From positions 1 to 64,000 of the forward strand of contig JAQWFL010000006.1 in the NCBI GenBank assembly GCA_028704435.1: DNA of 64,000 nucleotides, read 5' to 3'. A program made the translations under genes and the position numbers. Source of the stretch: Anaerostipes sp. (GTDB lineage Bacteria; Bacillota; Clostridia; Lachnospirales; Lachnospiraceae). Position 1 is the stretch's first letter. Each line of letters begins with the position of its first letter. The notes under the pieces are model-generated. The model did no database searches, was not told where the DNA came from, and saw only the letters and a program-made list of their open reading frames with translations. This document shows positions 37,038 to 45,835 of the stretch, piece by piece.

Positions 37038-37724
37038 ATGTATAAAATTTTAATCGTAGAAGACGACAACGTCATAGGAAACGGTGTGAAAAAGTATTTA
37101 GAGTCTTGGGAATATCAATGTAAGTGTGTGGAGGACTTTCATAATATTATGGGGGAGTTTGTGGAATTTTCTCCAGATTTAGTTTTGATGGATATTGGAC
37201 TGCCTAGTTTTGATGGATACTACTGGTGCAAGGAGATCCGAAAAGTTTCTCATGTTCCTGTTATCTTTTTGTCTTCTATGGCGGATAATATGAATATTGT
37301 TATGGCTATGAATATGGGTGGAGATGATTTTATTAGTAAGCCCTTTGATGTACAAGTATTGACGGCAAAGGTAGAAGCCATGCTTCGAAGAACCTATGAG
37401 CTTCATGGAACAGATATGTTGATAAAGACTGGCGATGTTGTGCTGGATCAAAATAAAGCCAGTGTACATTTTGGTGATAAGGCAGTAGAGCTCACAAAAA
37501 ATGAATATCGCATTTTGCAGATTCTTATGGAACGGGCAGGGAGAATTGTATCAAGGGAAGATATAATGGAAGCACTGTGGAATACGGATGCTTATGTGGA
37601 TGACAATGCACTTACCGTGAGTATTGCAAGACTAAGAAAGAAATTAGAAGGAATGGGGCTAAAAGATTATATTGTGACAAAGCGAGGAATAGGATATCAG
37701 GTAAATGCCAATGGAAGAGAATAA
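37038..37724 (+). CDS. OmpR-family response regulator (BceR-like)
   Basis: 228-residue DNA-binding response regulator. The receiver domain (1-115) has acidic pocket Glu8-Asp9-Asp10, phosphoacceptor Asp52 in LMDIGLP and the FISKPFD lysine; the C-terminal winged helix (about 130-225) has ELTKNEYRILQIL and DDNALTVSIARLRKKL. It overlaps the kinase gene by 20 bases. A TTACA-N4-TGTAA operator upstream of the ABC exporter at 38.9 kb is its probable target. Confidence 0.92.
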   Translation: MYKILIVEDDNVIGNGVKKYLESWEYQCKCVEDFHNIMGEFVEFSPDLVLMDIGLPSFDGYYWCKEIRKVSHVPVIFLSSMADNMNIVMAMNMGGDDFISKPFDVQVLTAKVEAMLRRTYELHGTDMLIKTGDVVLDQNKASVHFGDKAVELTKNEYRILQILMERAGRIVSREDIMEALWNTDAYVDDNALTVSIARLRKKLEGMGLKDYIVTKRGIGYQVNANGRE

Positions 37725-38721
37725 ACAGAACTATCATTTTCTATGGAAAGAATATGTAAAAGAACAGAGATACTGGCTGGGTGCCATACTGAGTGCAGCA
37801 CTTATTTTCGTGTTGATTTTCTGGTTGTGTCGGCTGCCATTGGATGTGTTATTATATTTGTCCTGTTTATATTTCATTTTTCAAGGCAGCATATTTTTAT
37901 ATCAATATACCAAGTTTCAAAAAAGACATGAGGAGCTTGATGGAATGGGTGTTCAGATGGAAGTGCTAGAAGAGATACTTCCAAAACGGCAAACTGTGTG
38001 TGAGGGCGATTATCAGAAGATTATATACAGGCTTCTTGAGAAGAATCGTTTACAAAAGCAAGAACAGGAGAAAAAGGAAAAGGAAGCTTCAGATTATGAG
38101 ACACTTTGGGCTCATCAAATTAAGGTTCCTATAACAGCCATGGAGCTAATCCTTCAGACTCAGGAGTGTGAATACAAGGAAGAACTAAGAGGAAAGCTAT
38201 TTGATATTGAAGGGTATGTAGAAATGATGCTTTGTTATCAGCGGCTTGGAAGTCTTTATGGAGATTTAAGTATATGTTCTTGTAATTTAGAAGATATAGT
38301 TCGAAAAGCGGTCCGGAAGTATGCTAGAATGTTTATTCGAAAAAGGATTCAATTGGATTTTCAAGAGTTTCACTGTCAGGTTTTGACAGATAAGAAGTGG
38401 CTGTTGTTTGTCATAGAACAGATTTTGTCCAATGCATTAAAGTACACCAATCAAGGGATTGTTACCATTGTATGTGATTGTGAAAAGAAGATACTTACCA
38501 TAAAGGATACAGGAATTGGAATTGCCCCAGAGGATATGCCGCGTATCTATGAACGGGGATTTACAGGAGAAAACGGAAGACTGGAAGGAAAATCCACAGG
38601 TTTAGGACTTTATTTGTGTCGACGTATTGCAGAAGAACTTTCCCATGAACTTTGGATTGAATCCCAGAAGGGAAAAGGAACAAGGGTCTGTTTAAGGTTG
38701 GATCATATTACAATTTTATAA
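37705..38721 (+). CDS. Intramembrane-sensing histidine kinase (BceS-like)
   Basis: 338 residues with two closely spaced membrane helices (about 24-45 and 47-68) and almost no extracellular domain, the layout of kinases that sense through a partner ABC transporter. The H-box is HQIKVPITAMEL near residue 131; ATPase boxes are EQILSNALKYT, DTGIGIAPEDMPRIYERGF and STGLGLYLCRRIAEEL. Start at 37705 overlaps the response regulator; ATG 37711 is also possible. Likely stimulus: peptide antibiotics handled by the downstream exporter. Confidence 0.9.
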   Translation: MPMEENKQNYHFLWKEYVKEQRYWLGAILSAALIFVLIFWLCRLPLDVLLYLSCLYFIFQGSIFLYQYTKFQKRHEELDGMGVQMEVLEEILPKRQTVCEGDYQKIIYRLLEKNRLQKQEQEKKEKEASDYETLWAHQIKVPITAMELILQTQECEYKEELRGKLFDIEGYVEMMLCYQRLGSLYGDLSICSCNLEDIVRKAVRKYARMFIRKRIQLDFQEFHCQVLTDKKWLLFVIEQILSNALKYTNQGIVTIVCDCEKKILTIKDTGIGIAPEDMPRIYERGFTGENGRLEGKSTGLGLYLCRRIAEELSHELWIESQKGKGTRVCLRLDHITIL

Positions 38722-38731
38722 AATAATACTA

Positions 38732-38764
38732 AAAGTAATGCTATAATATGGCATTACTTTTTTT
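38732..38764 (+). terminator. Terminator after the kinase gene; its loop contains a -10-like element
   Basis: AAAGTAATGC (38732-38741) pairs perfectly with GCATTACTTT (38751-38760), followed by a T-run to 38764. The loop with its last stem bases reads TGC-TATAAT, a perfect extended -10 hexamer. Confidence 0.82.
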
Positions 38765-38768
38765 AACC

Positions 38769-38782
38769 TTACAAAAATGTAA
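38769..38782 (+). promoter_or_regulatory. BceR-type operator upstream of the ABC exporter
   Basis: TTACA-AAAA-TGTAA (38769-38782) matches the inverted repeat TnACA-N4-TGTAA reported for BceR-type regulators. A second half-site AAAATGTAA lies at 38794-38802. Confidence 0.6.
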
Positions 38783-38832
38783 TATAACTTTTTAAAATGT
38801 AATATCCAAGAAAGGCATTGGGATTTTTTATT

Positions 38833-38841
38833 TGATATAAT
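38833..38841 (+). promoter_or_regulatory. Extended -10 promoter of the ABC exporter
   Basis: TGA directly before TATAAT (38836-38841), 40 bp before the ATPase start and 54 bp after the operator. Confidence 0.6.
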
Positions 38842-38880
38842 AAGAGAGTGTTAAGGGATAGAAAGAAAAGGAGAACTTAT

Positions 38881-39660
38881 ATGGAATTATTAAATGTAGA
38901 TCAAATAGAAAAAGTATATGCAACACGATTTGGTGGAAATCATGTACAGGCATTAAGGGATATTACATTTTCGGTAGAAAAGGGAGAGTATGTTGCTATT
39001 ATGGGAGAATCTGGTTCAGGAAAAACAACATTGTTAAATATTCTGGCAACCTTAGATCAGCCAACAAAAGGAAAGGTGTTATTAGAAGGAATTGATTTTG
39101 GACGTATTTCAGAGAAAAATGCAGCAAAGTTTCGAAGAGAACAGTTGGGATTCGTGTTTCAAGAATTCAACTTATTAGATACTTTATCTTTAAAAGATAA
39201 TATTTTATTACCCCTTGTTTTATCAGGAGTGCCATATGGTAAAATGATGAAGCAATTGGCACCAATTGCAGGGCAGTTACATATTGACCATCTGCTAGAG
39301 AAGTATCCATATGAGGTGTCAGGGGGACAGAAACAAAGAGCTGCAGTTGCAAGAGCACTGGTTATGGAGCCCAAGCTTATTTTAGCAGATGAGCCAACAG
39401 GAGCGTTGGATTCTCATGCGGCAATGCAGTTGTTGGAAGTCTTTAGCGAAATCAATGAAGAGGGACAGACAATTCTCATGGTAACTCATAGTACAGAGGC
39501 GGCAAGTCATGCAAATCGGGTACTATTTATTAAAGATGGGGTTGTGTATCATCAGCTATACCGAGGCCAGCATAGCCGAGAAGAAATGTATCAAATGATT
39601 ACAAACGTTTTAACTGCAATGGCAACAGGAGGTGAGCGCGGATATGAAAAAGTTATATAA
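38881..39660 (+). CDS. ABC exporter ATPase (BceA-like)
   Basis: ATPase of a peptide-antibiotic resistance exporter. The ATG at 38881 behind AAAGGAG gives 259 residues. Walker A GESGSGKTT near 42, VFQEFNLLDTLSLKDN near 91, signature VSGGQKQRAAVARAL near 146 and Walker B LILADEPTGALD near 167 are intact. It overlaps the permease start by 17 bases. Cognate two-component genes lie directly upstream, the classic Bce arrangement. Confidence 0.92.
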   Translation: MELLNVDQIEKVYATRFGGNHVQALRDITFSVEKGEYVAIMGESGSGKTTLLNILATLDQPTKGKVLLEGIDFGRISEKNAAKFRREQLGFVFQEFNLLDTLSLKDNILLPLVLSGVPYGKMMKQLAPIAGQLHIDHLLEKYPYEVSGGQKQRAAVARALVMEPKLILADEPTGALDSHAAMQLLEVFSEINEEGQTILMVTHSTEAASHANRVLFIKDGVVYHQLYRGQHSREEMYQMITNVLTAMATGGERGYEKVI

Positions 39661-41314
39661 GAATTTAGCCGTCCAAAATCTTAAGAAAAATAAGACAGTC
39701 TATCTTCCTTATATGATGGCGCAGATGTTAATGGCTGCATTGTTTTATAACTTGTTATTTCTAGCAGAAAATAAAGATATTCTTACCCTTCCAGGAGGAC
39801 AGAGCATTCGAGACACCTTAGATTATGGTGCGTTGGTCATGGGGATATTTGTGATGATTTTCCTGTTTTATGTGAATAGTTTTTTAATCAAACAAAGGAC
39901 TAAAGAATTTGGACTCTACCGAGTGCTTGGAATGGAACAAAAGCATTTAAAAAAAGTTGTCCTCTATGAAACAAGTTTGGCAAGTGCAATTTCCTTTGGA
40001 ACAGGGATTGTAGCAGGAATCTTATTTAGCGGACTTTTATATATGATTCTTCTTCATATTTTAGGAGCAGCAGCAACACTGTCATTTGGGATTTCAGGAA
40101 TTGCAATTTGGGTTACCTTTCTTTTATTTGGATTTTTATATGTGCTTATTTTATTGTATAATTATAGACGATTGAAAAAAGTAAATTTAAGAGAAATGCT
40201 TCAAGAAGGAGAAAGAGGAGAGAGGGAGCCAAAAAGCAAAAAAGGAGTTATGTTCATTGGAATTGTTAGTTTAATTATAGGCTATGGAATTGCGTTAGTA
40301 ATTCAAAATGTATTTGCATCCTTAGTTTGGTTTTTCATCGCAACAGTTTTTGTTATTCTTGGAACTTATACATTATTTACGGCAGGAAGTATTATCTTTT
40401 TGAAAAAAATCAAAGGAGATGAGAAGAAGTACTATACGCCCAAGTTTTTTACAGCAGTTTCTGGACTTCTTCATAGAATGAAACAAAATGCAGCAGGGTT
40501 AGCTGGAATATGTATTCTGAGCACCATGATTTTAGTTACATGTGCTGTATCAATATCTGTTTATTTTGGACAAGAACAGGCAATTAAAACTACGTTTCCA
40601 TCGGATATTATTGTTACTATGTCAGGGTCAAAAGATGCAAACAAAGACATGAAATATATTGAAAGGAAAGCAGAGGAAGCGGCAGAAGAAGCAGGGGTTT
40701 CTGTAGATGAAGTAAAATTTGCACCCCTAACTGATGTTGAAAAGGATATGCAGCAAGGGGAAGGAATAAGGAAAGTACAAATTTCCCTTTCTGGGGATGA
40801 TAAGGGAAAATATGATTGTAGTAGACGATTGAATCTAAATCCAGATGATAAAGAACATACCTATCAAGTGGCATATGCTAACTGCAAACAAAGTCCAACA
40901 GATGGCGCCGAGTCTTTACGTGCTTCCTATGGAGGGTTCTTGTTCTTGGGTATTTTCATGGGGGTTATGTTTATGACAGCCACGGTGCTGATGATTTATT
41001 ATAAACAAATTTCAGAGGGATATGAAGATAGAAAGAGATATGTCATTATGAAAAAGGTTGGGATGAGTGATAAAGAGGTAGAAGAAGCCATTCAAAACCA
41101 AGTACTGCTTGTTTTCTTCTTGCCATTAGTTATGGCTGGAATTCACATTTTGGCAGCGTTAAAGTGCATGGCTAAAATTTGTAGTATCATGTCCATTGGG
41201 TTTGGAACAGTATTTTTATGTACTGTTGGGACAGTATTTATATTCTCACTTATCTATATGGGGGTATACAGACAAACTGCAAAAGTATATTATAACATTG
41301 TTGATCAGAAGTAA
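39644..41314 (+). CDS. ABC exporter permease, FtsX-like (BceB-like)
   Basis: 556-residue membrane partner of the upstream ATPase. The ATG at 39644 is preferred; AGGAGGT lies at 39626-39632. Membrane segments cluster at the N-terminus (four), around 195-250, and in a C-terminal FtsX domain (about 420-550), with a hydrophilic extracellular region near 305-415. It is somewhat shorter than typical BceB (~650) because the extracellular domain is reduced. Its N-terminus LYKNLAVQNLKKNKTVYLPY fits the family. Confidence 0.88.
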   Translation: MKKLYKNLAVQNLKKNKTVYLPYMMAQMLMAALFYNLLFLAENKDILTLPGGQSIRDTLDYGALVMGIFVMIFLFYVNSFLIKQRTKEFGLYRVLGMEQKHLKKVVLYETSLASAISFGTGIVAGILFSGLLYMILLHILGAAATLSFGISGIAIWVTFLLFGFLYVLILLYNYRRLKKVNLREMLQEGERGEREPKSKKGVMFIGIVSLIIGYGIALVIQNVFASLVWFFIATVFVILGTYTLFTAGSIIFLKKIKGDEKKYYTPKFFTAVSGLLHRMKQNAAGLAGICILSTMILVTCAVSISVYFGQEQAIKTTFPSDIIVTMSGSKDANKDMKYIERKAEEAAEEAGVSVDEVKFAPLTDVEKDMQQGEGIRKVQISLSGDDKGKYDCSRRLNLNPDDKEHTYQVAYANCKQSPTDGAESLRASYGGFLFLGIFMGVMFMTATVLMIYYKQISEGYEDRKRYVIMKKVGMSDKEVEEAIQNQVLLVFFLPLVMAGIHILAALKCMAKICSIMSIGFGTVFLCTVGTVFIFSLIYMGVYRQTAKVYYNIVDQK

Positions 41315-41332
41315 TAATTGGAGGAAAAGGAT

Positions 41333-41920
41333 ATGAAAAAAGGAATTATCATAACAGTAGTGACTGTAATCATTATAGGAATCGCAGCAGCAGGCGCATT
41401 TTTTGTGACATTCAATGGGTTGTTTCATAGGGAAGCAAAAGGACTTATTTTGTATGGAAGTGATAAACAGTTAAGTGAAAGCAAGAAGATACAGGCAAAG
41501 AATATTAAAAATTCTTATGAAACAAAAGTAAAAATTATAGATAAAGATTTGATGATAATTCGTGAGAAAGATATGAATGAATTTTGTAAGCATCAAATTG
41601 TAAATGAGTTAAAAGATGATGGTCAAAGTGAGGTAGTTTCACAGATAAAATCAGCAAAAGAAACCCCAGTTTATTATGGAAAGGATAGCAAAACAACCAT
41701 TGATATTGCTGGGAAAAAACTAAAAGTAACTTCAGGCGGGGATGTTATTATTGGAAACGGTCGTATCTTCAACAAAGGATATGTTGTAGTTTCTGATAGC
41801 GCGTACAAAGAATTCAAGGTCAATGAATCAGGAATGATGCTCCTTAAGCTGAAAAAAGCAGCAGATAAAGAAATTACAAATTGTAATTATGAACAAGTTC
41901 AATTAGTAGACATAAAATAG
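41333..41920 (+). CDS. Membrane-anchored extracytoplasmic protein of unknown function
   Basis: 195 residues: one N-terminal hydrophobic helix (about 5-27) with no lipobox cysteine, then a lysine-rich soluble domain. The ATG at 41333 follows GGAGG. It lies 18 bp after the permease and 23 bp before the next gene, so it is cotranscribed with the exporter and may be an accessory factor. I recognise no domain. Confidence 0.7.
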   Translation: MKKGIIITVVTVIIIGIAAAGAFFVTFNGLFHREAKGLILYGSDKQLSESKKIQAKNIKNSYETKVKIIDKDLMIIREKDMNEFCKHQIVNELKDDGQSEVVSQIKSAKETPVYYGKDSKTTIDIAGKKLKVTSGGDVIIGNGRIFNKGYVVVSDSAYKEFKVNESGMMLLKLKKAADKEITNCNYEQVQLVDIK

Positions 41921-41943
41921 AGAAAAAAGGAGAGGGAGAAGAT

Positions 41944-42996
41944 ATGGATATTTTTGGTAATCAAATGCTTCGTATTTTGATATATGTAATAACTGTGGGA
42001 TTGGCAGGTGCATTTTGTGTGTCTGTTCACCGTGATGGGAGGAGAATGCTTAATTGCGTTCTTCTCGTTCTTACGTTTAGTTTTATTTGGCAAAGCTGTG
42101 TTTTAGTTGCAGGGTATGTTTATGAAATTGATATCTCAGGAATGCTTATAGTTCCTATGATGGTACTGGCAGTCATTTTTGCAATAGGATTGATTGCAAA
42201 TGGGGTTTTAGTTATTGTGAAAGAAGGATTTTCCATTGCCCATAGTTTGTCACTGCTTGTTGGTGGAGCAATTATTGTAGCCATTGCAACATATATTGGA
42301 ATGGTTCTATATGTGATTCATATGCAGGATTTAAATTATGGAGTTTATACAGTCCCAAAATTATTTGAGATTATCTTTATGATTTGTATGCAGTTAGCAA
42401 TATACTTACCTTTGATGATGATTGGTTTTGTCATTTATTCTTCTCTTTATCAAAGACTTCCAATGAAAAGAAAACCAAAATATATTGTAGTGTTAGGATG
42501 CGGAATTCGCGGAGACCGAGTTACGCCTTTGTTGGCAAGCCGATTAGATAAAGGGATGGAATTCGATAAAAAGAATGGTGGTCAAAGTATATTCATTGTT
42601 TCAGGTGGAAAAGGAAGTGATGAGATTGTTTCAGAAGCACAGGCGATGAAAACATACCTATTGGAACATGGAATTCAAGAAGATAGAATAATAAAAGAAG
42701 ATAATTCTACTACAACAAGGGAAAATCTTTTATTTTCAAAGAAAATTATGGAGGAGAGAACAAAAGATGCATCTTGTGTCATTGTCACAAATAATTTTCA
42801 TGTGTTGCGTGCTGCGATTTTTGCAAGAAATCTAGATGTGAATGGAGAAGTCATTGGTGGAAAAACAGCAAATTATTTTCGTCCAGTGGCAGCAATCAGG
42901 GAGCATGTTGCTTTAATCTTATCATATCGAGGACTTTTTTACATATATGCAGCAGGGGTTTTAATTCTTAATATATGGAGATATTTTCAAATGTAA
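41944..42996 (+). CDS. YdcF family (DUF218, ElyC/SanA-like) membrane protein
   Basis: 350 residues: N-terminal membrane helices (five over about 1-165), then a soluble DUF218 domain, and a final C-terminal helix. The domain shows IVVLGCGIRGDRVTPLLASR near 180, SGGKGSDEIVSEAQAM near 222 and the STTTRENLLFSKKIM helix near 257, all typical. ElyC and SanA relatives affect envelope integrity and antibiotic tolerance, which fits the neighbouring Bce-type module (inference). AAGGAG precedes the ATG. Confidence 0.86.
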   Translation: MDIFGNQMLRILIYVITVGLAGAFCVSVHRDGRRMLNCVLLVLTFSFIWQSCVLVAGYVYEIDISGMLIVPMMVLAVIFAIGLIANGVLVIVKEGFSIAHSLSLLVGGAIIVAIATYIGMVLYVIHMQDLNYGVYTVPKLFEIIFMICMQLAIYLPLMMIGFVIYSSLYQRLPMKRKPKYIVVLGCGIRGDRVTPLLASRLDKGMEFDKKNGGQSIFIVSGGKGSDEIVSEAQAMKTYLLEHGIQEDRIIKEDNSTTTRENLLFSKKIMEERTKDASCVIVTNNFHVLRAAIFARNLDVNGEVIGGKTANYFRPVAAIREHVALILSYRGLFYIYAAGVLILNIWRYFQM

Positions 42997-43035
42997 AATT
43001 AAAAACTTATAATTACACTAACAAGGCAGGGAGAA

Positions 43036-43632
43036 ATGATGTATGTAATAATTGACAACTATGATTCATTTGTTTACAATCTTGCAGTTTATTTTCAAGA
43101 ATTAAATTGTAAAGTGGAAGTAATAAGAAATGATCAGATAGAAATAAAGGGGCTAGAACAAATGGTACAACAGGGAGAAGTTCAGGGGATTATCGTTTCT
43201 CCGGGTCCAAAAAACCCAAAGGATTGTGGAAATTCAGGTAAGATTGTTAGACAATTTGCAGGGAGAGTACCAATTCTTGGAGTATGTCTAGGTCACCAGA
43301 TTATAGGGTTTGAATTTGGAGCAAAGATTCAAAAAGGTAAGTTGCCAATGCATGGGAAAGTAGAGAGTATTATCAACAATGGAAAGGGATTGTTTAAAGG
43401 ACTTCCTAGGACGTATCAAGTTACTAGGTATCATTCTCTTGTTGTGAGTCGAGAAACACTTCCAGACTGTCTGCTGGTAGATGCAACAGCTGAAGATGGA
43501 AGTATACAGGCAATGCATCATATAAAATATCCCATTTATGGAGTACAGTTTCATCCAGAGGCAGTTTTGACACAGTATGGACATAAGCTGTTATACAATT
43601 ACATTAAAATTTGTGAGGAGATGGCCATATGA
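43036..43632 (+). CDS. pabA: Aminodeoxychorismate synthase glutamine amidotransferase subunit
   Basis: Glutaminase supplying ammonia to PabB for p-aminobenzoate in folate synthesis. 198 residues; catalytic Cys in GVCLGHQIIGFEFGA near 79, and His/Glu in GVQFHPEAVLT near 174. By sequence alone it could also be TrpG; assignment to PabA rests on the partner PabB lysine motif. ATGA overlap with pabB implies coupled translation. Confidence 0.9.
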   Translation: MMYVIIDNYDSFVYNLAVYFQELNCKVEVIRNDQIEIKGLEQMVQQGEVQGIIVSPGPKNPKDCGNSGKIVRQFAGRVPILGVCLGHQIIGFEFGAKIQKGKLPMHGKVESIINNGKGLFKGLPRTYQVTRYHSLVVSRETLPDCLLVDATAEDGSIQAMHHIKYPIYGVQFHPEAVLTQYGHKLLYNYIKICEEMAI

Positions 43633-44993
43633 AAACCTGGGTTGAAAAACTAGACAAATACAGACCACTTTCGGACGTATTTGATTTATGCTATGAAGAT
43701 CCAATGGCGGTTTTTCTGGATTCTTCATTAAAGGGGAAGTTGGGACGATGGTCTATCATTGGACTATCTCCATTTTTGACCTTAGAAGAAGTAAATGGAA
43801 AATGTTATCAGAATGGAGAAAAGGTAACCCTTTCTTTTGAGGAAATCCTAGAAATATATTTGAAAGAGAATTATGAAGAAAATAAGGAAGAACTTCCAAT
43901 GTGTGCAGGAGGCATTGGATATTTTTCTTATGAATATGGACGAAAATTTGAGCAGATAAAAAGCAGACATGGGAAGAAAGATTCTATGCCAGAAGCGTGT
44001 ATTACTTTTTACAATACATTGTTGATTGAAGATTGTAAGGAGAAAGTTCTTTATGTTACGGCGAGAGGAATTACGGAAAGTCAAGAAGAAAGTGTGAAAA
44101 GAGCAAAAGCCTTGATTTTATCAGCAAGGACACGTGAAAAAATTCCAAAAAATAAAAAACGGGCATCTTATACTTCTGATTTTACAAAAGAAGAATATGT
44201 AAAAGCAATTGAAAAGATGATAGATTATATTGTACAAGGGGATATGTATATTGCAAATATGACACAGCGTATGGAGACGGTTTCTACGAAACATCCATAT
44301 GAAGTATATCGTTATTTAAGAGAACACAATCCATCTCCCTTTGGATGTTATTTAAATTATGGGGAGTTTCAAATTGTGAGTGCATCCCCAGAACGTTTTA
44401 TGCAGATGAAGGATGGAAGGATTCAAACACGTCCAATCAAGGGGACAAGAAAACGAGGACAAACGAGAGAGAAAGATGACAAATTGAGACAGGAGCTGGA
44501 ACAGTCAGAGAAAGACCGCAGTGAACTATTAATGATTGTTGATTTGGAACGAAATGATCTCAATCGTGTATGTGTGCCTGGAAGTGTGAAAGTAACGGAA
44601 CATTTTGCAATTGAAGCATATGCCACTGTATTTCATCTGGTCAGCACCATTGTAGGAAAATTGCAGACAAAACTTACAGCCTTAGATTTAATAGGTGCAG
44701 CTTTCCCAGGAGGTTCTATTACGGGGGCACCCAAGATTCGAGCCATGGAAATTATAGATGAACTGGAACATAGTCAAAGAGGATTGTATACAGGATCTAT
44801 GGGATATATTTCTTTCAATGGAGATTGCGATTTTAATATTGTTATACGAACGGCAGTCCACAGAGATGGAAAGTATCTTATAGGTGTGGGCGGTGGAATT
44901 ACTTGCGAATCCAAACCAGAAGATGAATATGAGGAAACGTTACAAAAAGCAAAAGCAATACTGGAGGCCATTTATGAAAATACGGAAAGATGA
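43629..44993 (+). CDS. pabB: Aminodeoxychorismate synthase component I
   Basis: Converts chorismate plus ammonia to 4-amino-4-deoxychorismate. 454 residues of the chorismate-binding family. The key motif is PIKGTRKRG near residue 266: the lysine is the covalent-intermediate residue of PabB, where anthranilate synthase has PIAGT. GAAFPGGSITGAPKIRAMEI near 358 and GVGGGITCESKPEDEYEE near 421 are intact. Overlaps pabA at the start and pabC at the end. Confidence 0.93.
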   Translation: MKTWVEKLDKYRPLSDVFDLCYEDPMAVFLDSSLKGKLGRWSIIGLSPFLTLEEVNGKCYQNGEKVTLSFEEILEIYLKENYEENKEELPMCAGGIGYFSYEYGRKFEQIKSRHGKKDSMPEACITFYNTLLIEDCKEKVLYVTARGITESQEESVKRAKALILSARTREKIPKNKKRASYTSDFTKEEYVKAIEKMIDYIVQGDMYIANMTQRMETVSTKHPYEVYRYLREHNPSPFGCYLNYGEFQIVSASPERFMQMKDGRIQTRPIKGTRKRGQTREKDDKLRQELEQSEKDRSELLMIVDLERNDLNRVCVPGSVKVTEHFAIEAYATVFHLVSTIVGKLQTKLTALDLIGAAFPGGSITGAPKIRAMEIIDELEHSQRGLYTGSMGYISFNGDCDFNIVIRTAVHRDGKYLIGVGGGITCESKPEDEYEETLQKAKAILEAIYENTER

Positions 44994-45748
44994 GGGGTAT
45001 AGTTTTGGGTTAGGTGTATTTGAAACTATTGCAGTGGAAAAAGGGAAAGCTTTGTTCCTACAGGAACACATGGAGCGTATGGAACAAGGACTGAAAACTC
45101 TTGGGATTTCCGATGAGAAGATGAAGAAAATCTTGAACCACAAAAGTATAGAAGATTTTCTAAAGGAAAGTGAGTTCAAAGAGCACGGAGCGTGGAAAAT
45201 TAGTGTATCTCATGAAAATGTTATCTTAGAGATCAGGAAAAATCCATATGAGGAAGCAGATTATAATCGGGGATTTGGTCTATGTATAAGCAAAATCAGA
45301 AGAAATGAGACTTCTCCATTTACCTATATGAAGTCATTAAATTATGGGGATAATATTTTAGAAAAAAGAAAAGCAAAAAAAGAAGGATATGAGGAGCCGG
45401 TATTTTTAAATACAAAAGGAGAATTGGCAGAAGGAGCAACCACAAATTTATTTTTTTGTGAAAAATGGAAAGATTTTAACGCCAGCGAGACGCTGTGGAT
45501 TACTTTCTGGAGTGATGCAGCACTGGGTGCTGGAAAATTATGAAGTAGAAGAATGTGTTATTTTGCCAGAAGAGGTGGCAGCCTGTGAAGAGATGTTTGT
45601 TACCAATTCCCTACTTGGAGTGATGCCAGTAAAATGTTTTGGGAATATTATATTCTCAAAGCGAAACGTTTCTCAGAAACTTCAAAAGGAGTATTTGAGA
45701 CAAACTTCACTCTGTACTATAAGACAAAGAGAACAGAAAATGTTTTAA
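44974..45748 (+). pseudogene. pabC: Aminodeoxychorismate lyase with a +1 frameshift in a T7 run
   Basis: Class IV PLP aminotransferase fold that releases p-aminobenzoate. Translation starts at 44974 (GGAGG upstream) and reads normally (SFGLGVFETIAVE; FTYMKSLNYGDNILEK with the PLP lysine; GELAEGATTNLFF) to the T7 run at 45451-45457. With six T the frame would continue as FVKNGKILTPARRCGLLSG, giving about 257 residues; with seven it reads off-frame to a stop at 45543. The downstream half is fully conserved in the other frame. This is an assembly error, a recent mutation or a phase-variable tract. Confidence 0.85.
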
Positions 45749-45768
45749 TTATTAGTGGTAGTTTGGAT

Positions 45769-45796
45769 TTGACAAATAGGGTGAGGATTCTATGAT
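45769..45796 (+). promoter_or_regulatory. Promoter of the LysR regulator gene
   Basis: TTGACA (45769-45774), 16 bp, TATGAT (45791-45796). Confidence 0.6.
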
Positions 45797-45835
45797 ATGC
45801 AATATAAAAATGTTAGCAGAATGGAGGTGACTTTT

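Noticed and set aside
43036-44993. trpG-trpE (anthranilate synthase)
   Set aside because: The large subunit has PIKGT with the PabB lysine rather than PIAGT, and a pabC homologue follows.
45451-45460. Programmed frameshifting in pabC
   Set aside because: A +1 shift would be needed with no stop-codon or structure stimulating it, and pabC is not known for recoding; error, mutation or slippage is simpler.
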